Source: JANMJD01 sp963828405
GTDB lineage: Bacteria > Actinomycetota > Acidimicrobiia > Acidimicrobiales > Ilumatobacteraceae
Assembly (NCBI GenBank): GCA_963828405.1
Contig: CAWHEG010000031.1
Location: 2,418,001-2,482,000 of the forward strand
Length of the DNA stretch: 64,000 bases
Direction of reading: 5' to 3'
Made by a program: the position numbers and the translations under genes. The notes beneath the pieces are model-generated. The model did no database searches, had not been told where the DNA came from, and was given only the letters and a program-made list of their open reading frames with translations. Of this stretch, positions 1 through 13,292 are shown piece after piece. Every line of letters begins with the position of its first letter. The stretch's first letter is position 1.

Positions 1-2
1 GC

Positions 3-242
3 TCTATCTCAGCGGCGCGCGATTTTCCCCCTCAGGACACGACCGCTGACCATGGTTGGCTGCACGCCATCGCGCTGCTCGTGCGGCGACTCAACCCGAA
101 CCGCCGCCACCGATCGAACCCCCGCGTCATCAAGCGCAAGTACATGAAGTGGCACGTCAAACGAGCCCACCACGCCAACTGGCCGAAACCCGAACACCCC
201 GCCACAGCGCGCATCCGCGCACCATCAATCGACACTAACTGA
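3..242 (+). pseudogene. C-terminal fragment of a DDE transposase (IS4-like)
   Basis: An open frame enters from the left edge and runs 79 codons to a TGA at 240-242, with no start in the window. The translation is rich in Arg, Lys and His and ends with an N-P-R-V-I-K-R-K-Y-M-K-W motif followed by a short Pro-rich tail. That pattern is typical of the extreme C-terminus of IS4-type transposases, which have a basic tail after the last catalytic Glu. No catalytic residue lies in the visible part, so the family is an inference from the tail alone. It could be intact outside the window. Confidence 0.55.
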
Positions 243-264
243 ACGGTATTGCCTTTAGCGGTAG

Positions 265-594
265 TCAGTACTCCGACGGAAACAACATGGTGGTGTAGCT
301 ATCGGGGTCCTCGATGTCGTCGGTGATCACCCACAGGATCGAGCGCCACGCCCCGTCCGATGGTCGGCGGATCTCGGCGGGAACCGGGTAGACGGACATG
401 ATCCGCCCGCTGCCGAGGTTGCGGGCGTCGCGGTTGGCGTGTCGGTCGTCGGCGTCGAGGTCGCCCCAGTCGTCGGATTCGTGCCGCTCGAAACAGGCGA
501 CGATCCACGCGAGGCGGGCGGGGTCGGCGAACGCCCAGTCATGGACGTAGTTCGTCATCACGTACCGGCCTGAGGTCGGGCTGTCAGCGATCAT
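265..594 (-). CDS. hypothetical protein, 109 aa
   Basis: A small acidic, Asp- and Trp-rich protein of 109 residues. Its ATG at 594 overlaps the TGA of the upstream gene (ATGA), so the two genes are translationally coupled. It has no signal peptide or membrane segment. An N-terminal Y-V-H-D-W motif and the central W-G-D-L-D-A-D-D-R-H stretch look like a soluble accessory protein of a mobile element, but I do not recognise the family. The coupling and the neighbouring transposase fragment suggest element cargo or a plasmid-type maintenance gene. A longer in-frame extension upstream has no ribosome binding site and is rejected. Confidence 0.6.
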   Translation of the reverse strand: MIADSPTSGRYVMTNYVHDWAFADPARLAWIVACFERHESDDWGDLDADDRHANRDARNLGSGRIMSVYPVPAEIRRPSDGAWRSILWVITDDIEDPDSYTTMLFPSEY

Positions 595-992
595 GACATC
601 ACCTCGCTGGTGCGGATGCTGGCGAGGTAGGCGGCGGCCATGTCCGGCGCGAGGTGGTTCAACTGGCGGGCGGTGAGCTCGGGCAGATTCACCCGCACGG
701 CGGCAACATCGGTCGAGACGAACGTGAGCAAGCCGAACCCTTCGAGACGGTCGAGCGTCGCCCACAGCTTCGAGCACAACCCTCCGATTCCGATTCGTTG
801 GGCAAGAACCGCGGCGGGCCAAGTGATGTCGCCGCATCGCGAATGACGGCTGATCAGCGTCGCCAAGCAGCTTGCCGATGGTCCGAGTACCGGCCACCAC
901 CATTGGATGTCGTCGGAGTCGGTGACGTGCGGGCCGGGGCTGTGATCGGCGATCACGGTGAGATGATCGGGTCTGGCGGATGGCTGGTTCAT
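591..992 (-). CDS. hypothetical protein with a winged-helix-like middle, 133 aa
   Basis: The ATG at 992 is preceded on the minus strand by a strong GAGGGAGA ribosome binding site, which decides this start over longer possibilities. The middle (about residues 60-105: W-P-A-A-V-L-A-Q-R-I-G, then L-W-A-T-L-D-R-L-E-G-F-G-L-L) has the helix-turn-helix plus wing rhythm of a small winged-helix protein. The C-terminus is leucine- and alanine-rich. It is the first gene of a two-gene unit with the 109-aa protein. The family is not recognised. A regulator or replication-initiation accessory of the neighbouring mobile DNA is possible but only inferred. Confidence 0.6.
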   Translation of the reverse strand: MNQPSARPDHLTVIADHSPGPHVTDSDDIQWWWPVLGPSASCLATLISRHSRCGDITWPAAVLAQRIGIGGLCSKLWATLDRLEGFGLLTFVSTDVAAVRVNLPELTARQLNHLAPDMAAAYLASIRTSEVMS

Positions 993-1119
993 CGGGTGTC
1001 TCCCTCGGTTGGGAGGGAGTGGCACCGGGGCGACTTCCCCAAGCGTTCCCGATGCCACTCCCTGGTGGCCCACCAAGTCGGCGGGCTCGCCCGTACGGGC
1101 GGCGTCGGATAGCGACCGG

Positions 1120-1170
1120 CCTGTCAACCCCGCAGGGGTCGCCCCGAACGAAGTGAGCGGGCTTGACAGG
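1120..1170. repeat. inverted repeat, CCTGTCAA..TTGACAGG
   Basis: The left arm CCTGTCAACCC and right arm GGGCTTGACAGG pair over 11 positions with one mismatch across a loop of about 28 nt. The element sits upstream of the minus-strand gene at 591-992, so it could be an operator or terminator of the mobile region. Its function is not known. Confidence 0.45.
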
Positions 1171-1659
1171 TCGAGGGAGTGCCGACGCACCCACCGCACC
1201 CGCCCGCAGGGCGGCAACTGCACAACCGCCGAGGTGTGAGGCCCCGAGCCCGATGTACAACGACCTCACGCGTCACCTCACTGCAGCCGACGGTGACCTC
1301 ACACCCGGCGAGTGGAGGGGCGATTCAGCCGATCGAGAACCGGGGTGGAGTGCATGGCCAGGGTCGGTCCGCGGCGCGCCAGCCAACGCCCGAAGGAACG
1401 CGATAGATCTCGAAGATGAGCAACCACGATGGGTTCTACGCCGGGTCGACGTTGCTCGTGATTGACCTATGCAGATATGGCGACTATGCCGACATGGGCG
1501 TGACCGACGCGGGTTTGGCCAGGTCAGTGATGGGTTTCGGGGGTTCGCCCGAGGTGATCGTGTCGGCATAGTTCCGTGCCAGGCGTCACCGCTGGCGAGT
1601 CCGCCCGCCTCACCGAAGCCGCCACCGGCACACGCCAACCACTACATTGACGCCTCACA

Positions 1660-1703
1660 GGTGGGGAGATTCGATGAGCACACCTGGGGAATTTCGGTGA
1701 GCA
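1660..1703. mobile_element. possible end of an IS21-like element (two 21-bp imperfect repeats)
   Basis: Two copies of a 21-bp unit, at 1660-1680 and 1683-1703, match at 16 of 21 positions and share TGGGGA, TTTCGGTGAGCA-like cores. Tandem imperfect repeats of this type are known at the ends of IS21-family elements in actinobacteria. No istA or istB gene remains in the window, so this would be a solo end. Confidence 0.35.
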
Positions 1704-1838
1704 AGCATTCATCACCGTGATCCTGCTCGACCGAGCCGGCCACACCCCCAACCTCCCGTGGGCCCGAGCATGACCCGCGAGAGCGTCAGTTGTCCCGATC
1801 AGCGTTCTTTGTGTCATGCCCCCAACTACCCTCTTAGT

Positions 1839-5370
<3,532 letters not shown>

Positions 5371-5374
<4 letters not shown>

Positions 5375-8119
5375 CCTACAAGCCCAAGCTGATCGAAGTC
5401 GCCCTGCCCCTGGCAGCGATCAACGAGGCCTCGGCCCGCGAGAAGTCCATCCGCCATGGCCATCCCTCCACGTTGCACCTGTGGTGGGCGCGCCGACCCC
5501 TCGCGGCCGCCCGCGCCGTGATCTGGGCGTCACTTGTGGACGACCCGTCCGGCGACCCCACCTTGACCCCGGTGGAGCAGGATGAACGACGCGAGGAACT
5601 CTTCACGATCCTCAAGAAGCTCATCCGATGGGAGAGTTCCAACGACCCTGTGGTGCTTAGGGAAGCCGAGGCCGAGATCCACCGCTGCTTCCCCGACGGT
5701 CCACCCGCGATCCTCGATCCTTTCGGCGGCGGTGGAGCGATCCCGCTCGAAGCCCAGAGGCTCGGGCTGACTGCTCTGTCGGGCGACCTCAACCCGGTTG
5801 CCGTGCTCATTCAGAAGGCGATGCTCGAGATCCCGCCGCGCTTCGCGCGCCAACATCCCATCCACCCCGACCTACAGCAGTCCGCGCCGTTCAATTCCTG
5901 GGCGCGCGCTCAAGGCCTTGCTGCCGACATCCACGCCTACGGCCAGTGGATGCGCGACGAGGCCGAAATGCGGATCGGCAGTCTCTATCCCGACGCGACC
6001 GGCCCCGACGGTGAGCAGCTCACGCCGATCGCCTGGGTTTGGGCCCGTACCGTCGAGTCGCCCGACCCAAGCTGGGATGGTCACGTCCCACTTGTTGCCT
6101 CGTGGACGCTCGCCCAGAGACCGGGCAAGCCGACCGTTTGGATTGAACCGATCATCGACCGTCCGTCCCGGACCATTCGATACCGGATCCGCGAGGGCGG
6201 TAAACCGAGTCTTCGTGAGACCGTCGACCGAGGTGGCGGCTATTGCGTGGCGACCGGCGCCGCGATGCCGTTTACGTACATCCGTGATGAGGGGCAGGCG
6301 GGTCGGATGGGAACCGCTCTGCTGGCAGTGGTGTGCGAGGGTCGGGGTCGAATCTATGTCGAGGCGAGCGGGGCACATGTAGCGTCGGCGAACGTGAAGC
6401 GGGACATTCGGCTTGGACCAATCCCCGTGAATGGTCGTGACTTCAAGACGCCGAACTACGGCATGCATCAGTGGGAGGATCTGTTCAGTTCGCGGCAGCT
6501 CACCGCACTGTCCACGTTCTCCGAGCTGCTCGGCACCGTCCACGCCCGCATCAGGGCCGACGCTGAGCACGCAGGTCTCGCCGACGATGGTATTCGATTC
6601 CGCGATGGCGGCTCTGGTGCCGCTGCGTACGCCGACTGCAGTCGTGACCTATCTCGCATTCGTGATCGACAAGTGCGCCGACTACTGGTCGACGATCTGC
6701 AGCTGGCACAACTCGAAGGAACTGATTCGGAACACGTTCGGCCGCCAGGCCATTCCGATGACGTGGGACTACGTGGAGTGCAACCCGTTCTCGGCGTCGA
6801 CGGGAAACTGGATGGCCATGGTCGAGTGGGTCCGGAAGGCCGTGGAGCATCTCCCTGCTGACTAAGGCTGCGGAGGTCCGTCAACGCGATGTCCGGGCCC
6901 GAGTGGACGAATCGGCTGGCGCATCCATCTCCTCCGATCCCCCGTACTACGACAACATTTCCTACGCCGACCTGTCGGACTTCTTCTACGTGTGGCTGCG
7001 CCGCAATCTTGCCGATGTGTGGCCCGACGAGTGCGCGACGCTCCTCACCCCCAAGGCTGATGAAATGATCGCCAACCAGTACAGGGCAGGCTCGAAAGCT
7101 AAAGCCGAGCGACACTTCGAGTCCGGCATGGCGCGAATTCATGGCGCACGTCGCTGGAGCGCAGTCGCCCAGATGTGCCAGCCACGATCTATTACGCCTA
7201 CAAGGCCACCGAGTCGAAGGATGGCGAGGTTCGCTCCACCGGCTGGGACACATTCCTCCAGGGCGTAATCGACGCCGGTCTGCAAGTGACCGCGACGTGG
7301 CCGCTGCGCACAGAGCTCGGCAACCGCCTGCTTGCGTCGGGAACCAACGCTCTCGCCTCATCAATCGTTCTGTCGTGCCGGCCGCGCGAAGGCGCGGCTC
7401 CGATGGCCAGTCGCGGCGAGTTCGTGTCCGCCCTTCGCGCCGAGCTGCCTGAGGCGGTGCGCAAGCTGCAATCCGGGAACATTGCTCCGGTCGACGTACC
7501 GCAGTCAACTATCGGGCCTGGCATTGGGGTCTTCTCACGGTTCTCCAAGGTTGTCGAGTCGGACGGATCGGCGATGCGGGTGTCTGCCGCCCTCTCGATC
7601 ATCAATGACGTGCTCGGCGAGATTCTCGACGGCGAGGAGAGCGAGATGGATGCAGACAGCCGGTTCGCCCTCTCCTGGTACTCGCAATACGGCTACAACC
7701 CCGCGGCCTCGGGCGAGGCGATCAACGTTGCCCGCGCCAAGAACACTTCCGTCGACGGCGTGGTCACCGCAGGCATCGCCGAGACGCGGGCGGGTAAGTT
7801 TCGCCTCTTCGAGCGCACCGAACTCCGATCGGACTGGACGCCCGCTGGCGACGCCCGCCTTACCGTCTGGGAAGCCACCCAGCAACTGATCGCCGCGCTT
7901 GACCGTTCCGAAGCCGAGGCCGCGGGGCTTCTCCATCAACTCGGCGGTTACGGCGAGCGCGCCCGAACGCTTTCATACCTCCTCTTCAAGAAGGCCACTG
8001 ACAAAGGCTGGGCGACGGACGCCGGCGCCTACAACGCACTCATCACAGCCTGGCCGACCTTGCGATCGACGGCCGTCGCGCCGACGTCTGGCCAGACGTC
8101 GATTCCCGGGCTGACATGA
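5371..8119 (+). pseudogene. DUF1156 adenine-specific DNA methylase (frameshifted)
   Basis: Starts with GTG overlapping the helicase stop. The N-terminal DUF1156 signature is clear (R-H-G-H-P-S-T-L-H-L-W-W-A-R-R-P), followed by the AdoMet-binding D-P-F-G-G-G-G loop (about residue 115) and the catalytic D-P-P-Y-Y-D motif (about residue 520). This is the COG1743 family, large N6-adenine methylases that modify host DNA in defence loci. Four +1 breaks, near 6638, 6858, 7134 and 7171, interrupt it. Removing four bases gives 914 aa, a normal family length. The last 315 residues are in one uninterrupted frame. It ends in ATGA overlap with the next gene. Its role here would be self-marking of host DNA against the helicase/ATPase effector; that is inference from family context. 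Confidence 0.85.
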
Positions 8120-8713
8120 CGAGCATCGTGACTACTTGGTACGACGACCTGCGCACCCGGTATCGCCCTCGGCGAGTCGAGGTGCTTCTCGTAGCCGAGT
8201 CGCCGCCGGATCCCGGGGCGGGCGAGCGACGCTTCTTCTACGGCCCGAGCCTGACCGCTGACAACTTGTTCCGTGGCGTCGCTCTCGCGGCGTTCGGCCT
8301 CGACAAAGCAGCGCTTGCGCGGACGTCCAAGGTTGCCGTGCTCGAACGGCTGCGGGCCACCGGAGTCTGGCTGATCGACGCTGTCGACGAGCCCATCAAC
8401 TATCTCGACGGGAGGCCGCGGACGCGACGCGATTCGCTCAGCGGTGCCCGGCCTGATCGCACGTTGCCAGGAGGCCGCTCCGGCGGTTGGAGTGTTCGTG
8501 TGCAAGGCGCCGGTCTATGACCTCGTGGCGCCCGGGCTTCGAGCCGCTGGGCTGACGGTGTTGAACAGGACTCCGGCGCCGTTTCCACTTGGCAATACCC
8601 GAACTGAGTTCGTCGAGTGCTGGCGCCGCGACGTCACACCGCTGCTCGGCGATCTCACGACTTCCCCGAGTACGCCCTCCGTGGACGACAGCTCCGCCGG
8701 GGCGAAGGAGTAA
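8116..8713 (+). pseudogene. UDG-superfamily-like protein, about 198 aa (one frameshift)
   Basis: ATG overlaps the methylase stop (ATGA). The N-terminus V-L-L-V-A-E-S-P-P followed by R-F-F-Y-G-P-S-L-T-A-D-N-L-F resembles motif 1 of the uracil-DNA glycosylase superfamily. The C-terminal half (V-F-V-C-K-A-P-V-Y-D, later F-P-L-G-N-T-R-T-E-F) fits the matching late strand and loop of that fold. One extra base near 8412 splits it; removing it yields 198 aa. It sits inside the defence operon and is not one of the three core genes, so it may be an accessory that senses or processes modified DNA. The fold assignment rests on pattern only. Confidence 0.6.
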
Positions 8714-8719
8714 CGCGAC

Positions 8720-11700
8720 ATGGTGATGCCCAACACCGAGCGCGTGCGGCTCGCACTCGACCATCTCCGCGATGGTCTGCAACCGGTGTGCGAAGAGACG
8801 TGGAGTGGCTTCTACGGCGACGACTGGCTGAACGTCGTCAACAGCCGGCTGCACCATCCCGAGCAGAAGCCGTCACTGCGCGACGTGGCGTTTCTCTTCA
8901 AGGGCATGAAGGCGACATGGAACGAGACGTTCGGTCACGGCTTCTCGCCGGCGATCCGGTCGCTGGTGTTCGAGCTGACCGAACGTGCGCAACACCTGGG
9001 CACACCAGGGCGCGTTCTCGACCGACGACACGGTCCGGGCGCTCGACTCCATGGAGCGGGTGCTCGACGCGTTCGGCAACGCTCGACGAGCGCAGAAGAT
9101 CCGTGACAGCTCCGCACGGATCTCATGCGGCAGATGTTCGACGAGGAGTCCCGCAGCGGAGCGCCGCAAGACGGCAGCGAAGCCGACGGAGGGTCAGCCA
9201 CAGGCCGGCCTGACGCCATGGCGGGAGGTGATCACAGCCTCACGCGGACGTCGCGTCCGGCGAGTTCGACCAGGCCGAGTTCGCCGCCGACCTCTTCGAG
9301 GTGTACAGCGGGCGACGCGGACGAGGAGTACCAGGACCCGAAGGCGTTCTTCGCTCGCACGTACCTCACCGAAGGCCTGCGCGACCTGCTTGTCGGTGCC
9401 GACCGGCGACTTGTCGGGCGACGGTGGGGATCCGGTGATCGAGCTGCAGACCAACTTCGGTGGCGGCAAGACCCACAGCATGATCGCCCTCTACCACCTC
9501 GCGTCCGGGGCGTCGGCGCAACGGAGCTGGCCGGGCGTTGGCGAGGCGCTCGCGGAGGCCGAGCCTGACGCTGCCCGGCAGGCCGATCAGTCGCGCCGTG
9601 CTGGTCGGCCAGATGATCTCGCCGTCGGCGCCCTGAGCCGGCTGAGGAGGGCGTCGAGCTGCACACCATCTGGGGCCACCTCGCGTATCAGCTCGGCGGC
9701 AAGGCCGGCTACGAGCTCGTCCGCACCGACGACGAGCACGGCACAAACCCGGGCGCCGCGCTCAAGACGCTGTTCCAGCAGTTCGGCCCGGCCGTCGTGC
9801 TGATCGACGAGTGGGTTGCTTACGCCCGCCAGCTCCGCGATGGCGGCGACGGCCGATCGCCTGGCCGGCGGCGACTTCGACACTCAGTTCACATTCGCGC
9901 AGGCGCTCACCGAGGCAGCGGCCGCGGTGACGAACGTCGTCGTGCTGGTGTCGATCCCGGCGTCGGACATCGAGGTCGGTGGAGATCGGGGCAAGACGGC
10001 GCTCGAGAAGCTCAAGAACGTCGTGACCCGCAAGGCGGCGCAGTGGCAGCCGGCGTCACCGGACGAGTCGTTCGAGATCGTCCGCCGCCGGCTGTTCGAC
10101 CCGATCACCCGAAGCAAGGCCGAGGTCCGCGACGGCGTGATCCGGGCGTTCAGCGAGATGTACCGAACCGAGCCGGGCGACTTCCCGTCGGGTACGTCCG
10201 AGGCCGAGTACCGGCGCCGGATGGAGCTGTCGTACCCGATCCACCCGGAGCTGTTCGACCGGCTCTTCGGTGACTGGTCGACGCTCGACAAGTTCCAGCG
10301 CACCCGCGGTGTGCTGCGCCTGATGGCGACTCGCGATCTCGCAGCTGTGGCAGCGCGGCGACCAGTCGCTGCTGATCATGCCGGGCACGCTGCCGATGGA
10401 CTCCGGCGCGCTGGTCTAGCGAGATGAAGAAGTACCTCGAGGAGGGCTGGGACCCGGTCATCAAGTCCGATGTCGACGGCGAGAACGCGCTCCCGCTGCG
10501 GATCGACGCCGAGAACAAGCACTTCGGACGGATCTCGGCAACCCGCCGCGCGGCCCGGACCGTCTACATGGGTTCGGCGGCGCGACCTGACGGGTCGCGC
10601 GGTGTCGACATCAAGTCGGTCGTGCTCGGCTGCGCGCAGCCCGGCGAGCCAGCCGGGCAGTTCGGCCGACGCGCTCAACCGCCTCTCGGGCCAGGCCACC
10701 CACCTCTACGTCGACGGCGCGCAGTACTGGTACTCGCTCCAGCCCAACGTCACCCGTGTGGCCGCGGATCGCGCGGCGTCGAACTACACCGACCGCGACG
10801 CCGACGACGAGGTCGAAGCGCGGACTCGGCAAGGAGCCGCTCGGCGTGTTCAAGCGATCCACGTGTTCGCCGAAGGGCCAGGCGATGTCGACGACGACGA
10901 CGAGGGCGTGCGACTTGTCGTGCTCGCCCCCTCGGCCACGCACTCAGCCGAACGACACAACTCGACCGCTGTGGGCCTGGCCACCAAGATCCTCGCCCAA
11001 CGAGACGGCGGCCCGCGGCTCAATCGAAACCTGCTTGTGTTCATCGCCGCAGCCGCCAACCGGCTGGGCGAACTTCGAGCCGCGACTCGGATGCATCTCG
11101 CTTGGAAGTCGATCGTGCGACGACCACGAGGCCCTCGACCTGACCGCTCACCAGCTGACGCCAGGCCGAGTCGAGGGTGACGGAAACTTCGAAGCAGGTC
11201 GACAACCAGATCGGCGAAGCGTTCCGACTTGTGCTCACGCCACACCGCGAGCCGGGCACTTCGGAGATCATCTGGCACACGACGCGGGCGGACTCGAACG
11301 GCCCGCTCGTCGAGCGCATCACGAAGAAGCTCGCCACTGACGAGAAACTGATCCAGCGCTACGGCGGCGTCCGACTCCGCATGGAAATCGACCGCTACAC
11401 CCTGTGGACCGACCGCCACGATGTCACCGTGCGAGACCTGTGGAAGCTGTACGCCCAGTTCCCCCACATGCCGCGCCTGGCGGGTCGGCAGACCCTGTAC
11501 GACGCGATCAGCGATGGCACAGCAAATCTCGCGTGGAGCACAGAGACCTTCGCCTACGCGGCGGCGCACGACGGCACCCGCTGGGTCGGACTTACTACGG
11601 GATCGCACGTGTCGGCAGACCCGAGCGGGCTACTTGTTGACCCGGCGTTCCTGCCCGGCACGTCCGACGGCGAGCCAACGGGAGGCGGAGGTACCGGCGA

Positions 11701-11986
11701 CTCCGGGGTTGGCGAGATCAACGGCGGTCCCAAGAAGGATGGCGGCGGCGCCGACGACGTCGTCCCGGCCGAGACGAAGTTCTACGCAATGTTCGACCTT
11801 GACCCGGTCCGAGGAATCAAGCAGCTCGGGGACATCTTCGACCACATCGCCGCCCACCTTGGCCCCAACGTCACGATGTCGCTCGAACTCCGAGCGGAGA
11901 ACCCGGCTGGCTACACCGACGCCACCCGCCGAGTCGTCAGTGAGAACGCGAACAACCTCGGCGCCAGAGCGCAGGAGTTCGAGTGA
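8720..11986 (+). pseudogene. Swt1-HEPN / DUF499 AAA-type ATPase (heavily frameshifted)
   Basis: An AAGGAG ribosome binding site lies 8 bp before the ATG. The N-terminal 110 residues match the Swt1-family HEPN domain (V-R-N-T-W-A-H-Q, the R-x4-H-type RNase motif). The ATPase follows, with Walker A N-F-G-G-G-K-T-H-S-M (about nt 9455-9484) and Walker B L-I-D-E-W-V-A-Y-A-R-Q (about nt 9800). This is COG1483/DUF499. Eighteen breaks lie between 8983 and 11160, fifteen +1 and three -1. Net removal of 12 nt gives about 1,084 aa. After 11,160 the frame is clean through a Gly/Asp-rich linker to the C-terminus. Predicted role: NTP-driven effector of the helicase-methylase-ATPase system, with the HEPN domain a possible RNase arm. 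Confidence 0.8.
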
Positions 11987-12029
11987 CAGGTTCCGGCAGC
12001 CGCGCTGGCACCAACGGGGCGGCGGCGTC

Positions 12030-12200
12030 GTGACCGCGCCAGTCCGTCTGTGGTCAGCCGAGCCCTCGCCCATCGACCTATTGGCCTTTGGTGCTGTAGC
12101 GGTGCCTGCCGCCGAGGCGGTTCTCGACGACAGCCTTCATCCGGTGGCCCTCGGGGTCTCAGGACCCTGGGGAAGCGGAAAGTCGACCGCCTACGCCTGA
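12030..12200 (+). pseudogene. truncated KAP-family P-loop NTPase (N-terminal 56 aa)
   Basis: A GTG start 43 bp after the DUF499 stop opens a 57-codon frame. It begins T-A-P-V-R-L-W-S, continues I-D-L-L-A-F-G, and reaches the Walker A motif G-P-W-G-S-G-K-S-T, as in KAP NTPases (membrane-associated P-loop ATPases, often in defence or phage-exclusion loci). The homology stops at once after the motif, and the frame ends three codons later. Full-length members have 500 aa or more, so this is a remnant cut by a recombination junction near 12,185. It was probably the fifth gene of the operon. Confidence 0.7.
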
Positions 12201-12754
12201 TCGTCGATGATGAACCATTCGGATGGATGGAGATGCCTTAGCCGCAGCTGATTTTCGACCGCTGGATCGTTCTCGATGCCGTCGAGGCGTGGATCGAGCA
12301 AGAGCGGGTAGTCGGACTCAGCCAGTACGAAGTCCTCGTAGTCCAAGACGCTGCTGAAGAGTTCGTCCGGCGGGAAAGTCTCGTCGTAGCCCTCGAAGCC
12401 GTATGCGTCGGGATCGTCGGCAAGCAGACCGTCGAGGCGATGCAAAGCTGTACAGATGAGAAACTCGTCGGCGGTGCAGGCGGTGAACGGCCCGAAGCCT
12501 CCCGGATGTTCGATTCGCTGCAGCACGATGCCGAGACGCTGGTGGATGCGCGCGCAGAACGCGTCGTCGGCGTGGTGTCGGAACTGTCGGGGCATAGCGT
12601 CTACGACGATTTCGTTGTCCCACATGTCGTTCATGTACGACAGCTCGGCCCATAGCTGGTAGGCCATCCGAGGTGTCACCCCGTACGGGTGGTCGCCGTA
12701 GAGCGTTGCGAACGGTGGGATGTCGTCGATGAACACGTCTGAATCTTGGCGCAT
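12191..12754 (-). CDS. hypothetical protein, 187 aa
   Basis: An intact minus-strand frame with strongly acidic, Tyr/Phe-rich sequence (Y-G-F-E-G-Y-D-E-T-F-P, V-L-D-Y-E-D-F-V). The ATG at 12754 (M-R-Q-D-S-D-V-F) lacks a clear ribosome binding site, but the extension upstream has no family-like character. There is no signal peptide, membrane segment or known motif. It lies between the truncated KAP gene and the first attachment site, so it is probably cargo at the right edge of the left-hand element. The high Asp/Glu content would suit a DNA-mimic or inhibitor, but nothing more specific supports that. Confidence 0.55.
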   Translation of the reverse strand: MRQDSDVFIDDIPPFATLYGDHPYGVTPRMAYQLWAELSYMNDMWDNEIVVDAMPRQFRHHADDAFCARIHQRLGIVLQRIEHPGGFGPFTACTADEFLICTALHRLDGLLADDPDAYGFEGYDETFPPDELFSSVLDYEDFVLAESDYPLLLDPRLDGIENDPAVENQLRLRHLHPSEWFIIDDQA

Positions 12755-12928
12755 CCGGACAGGCCCGAACGCGGACGTCCCAAACCCAGCCGTCACACGT
12801 CCGGTCCGGAGAACGGTCTGCTGAGCCGAAATTTCTTCGGTCGTCACCGGCGCGATTGTGATCACAGAACGTGAGAAAGCGCCAAACCACGAAAAGTGGC
12901 GAAAGGTTGCGGTTCGGCTAGCTGCCGT

Positions 12929-12986
12929 CGTGCCACGAACGTGCCACTTGCAAGGGTGCCGTAAGGTGCTGAAAGGTGCCGTAAGG
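12929..12986 (+). repeat. short direct repeats left of the attachment site
   Basis: CGTGCCAC occurs at 12929 and 12940, and GGTGCCGTAAGG at 12955-12966 and 12975-12986 with 20-bp spacing. Being 70-130 bp from the tRNA-Gly fragment, they could be arm-type or excisionase sites of the left-hand element. Position is the only support. Confidence 0.4.
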
Positions 12987-13052
12987 GGAGTCAAATCGCC
13001 GTATTGAGCTGGCATCATTTACGTTTATCCTGGTCAGGCCATATACAGAAAT

Positions 13053-13107
13053 CTCCTTGCCAAGGTGAGGGTCGCGAGTTCGAATCTCGTCGTCCGCTCC
13101 ACGAAAA
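13053..13107 (+). repeat. attachment site 1: 3' half of tRNA-Gly(GCC)
   Basis: The segment reads as the anticodon loop TTGCCAA, variable loop, complete T-arm (GCGAG, loop TTCGAAT, CTCGT), 3' acceptor strand CGTCCGC, discriminator T and CCA of an actinobacterial tRNA-Gly. The 5' half of a tRNA is absent upstream, so this is not a functional gene but the duplicated core left by tRNA-targeted integration. From 13059 to 13107 it matches 21586-21634 at 47 of 49 positions. Confidence 0.8.
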
Positions 13108-13131
13108 CCTCCTGGTAACAGGGGGTTTTCG
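13102..13131 (+). terminator. hairpin behind tRNA-Gly fragment 1
   Basis: CGAAAACC pairs with GGTTTTCG around a CT-rich loop, in the place where the tRNA transcript would end. It is the decayed counterpart of the perfect hairpin at 21628-21657. Confidence 0.6.
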
Positions 13132-13161
13132 CCGTTTTCGGCCTCGGTTGCCGGGCCGGTG

Positions 13162-13206
13162 TTGCCCATCTTGCCCATCCTCTTGCCCATCCTCTTGCCC
13201 ATCCTC
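13162..13206 (+). repeat. TTGCCCATC repeats, likely integrase arm sites
   Basis: Four TTGCCCATC units lie at about 13162, 13171, 13183 and 13195, with 9- to 12-bp periodicity, about 60 bp after the tRNA core and 90 bp before the integrase start. Tyrosine integrases of tRNA-targeting elements bind such arm sites next to the core. The same motif recurs after the second core at 21688-21717. Confidence 0.55.
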
Positions 13207-13292
13207 CGGCTTGACGTCGAATCGGTCGAATTGGTCGCTGCCCATGGTCGCTGCTTCGCGCTGCGGTGACATCGTGGTTGGAGACTCGGCGG

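Larger units (their letters stand above)
993..1838. other. 846-bp stretch without a convincing gene; IS remnants
   Basis: No reading frame here has a plausible start, family resemblance or normal codon pattern. It contains an inverted repeat (1120-1170), a pair of IS21-like repeats (1660-1703), and the leader of the helicase gene. I read it as debris between an older insertion and the defence operon. Confidence 0.5.

Noticed and set aside
13053..13107. A functional tRNA-Gly gene
   Set aside because: The 5' acceptor strand and D-arm are missing upstream, so only the 3' half is there.
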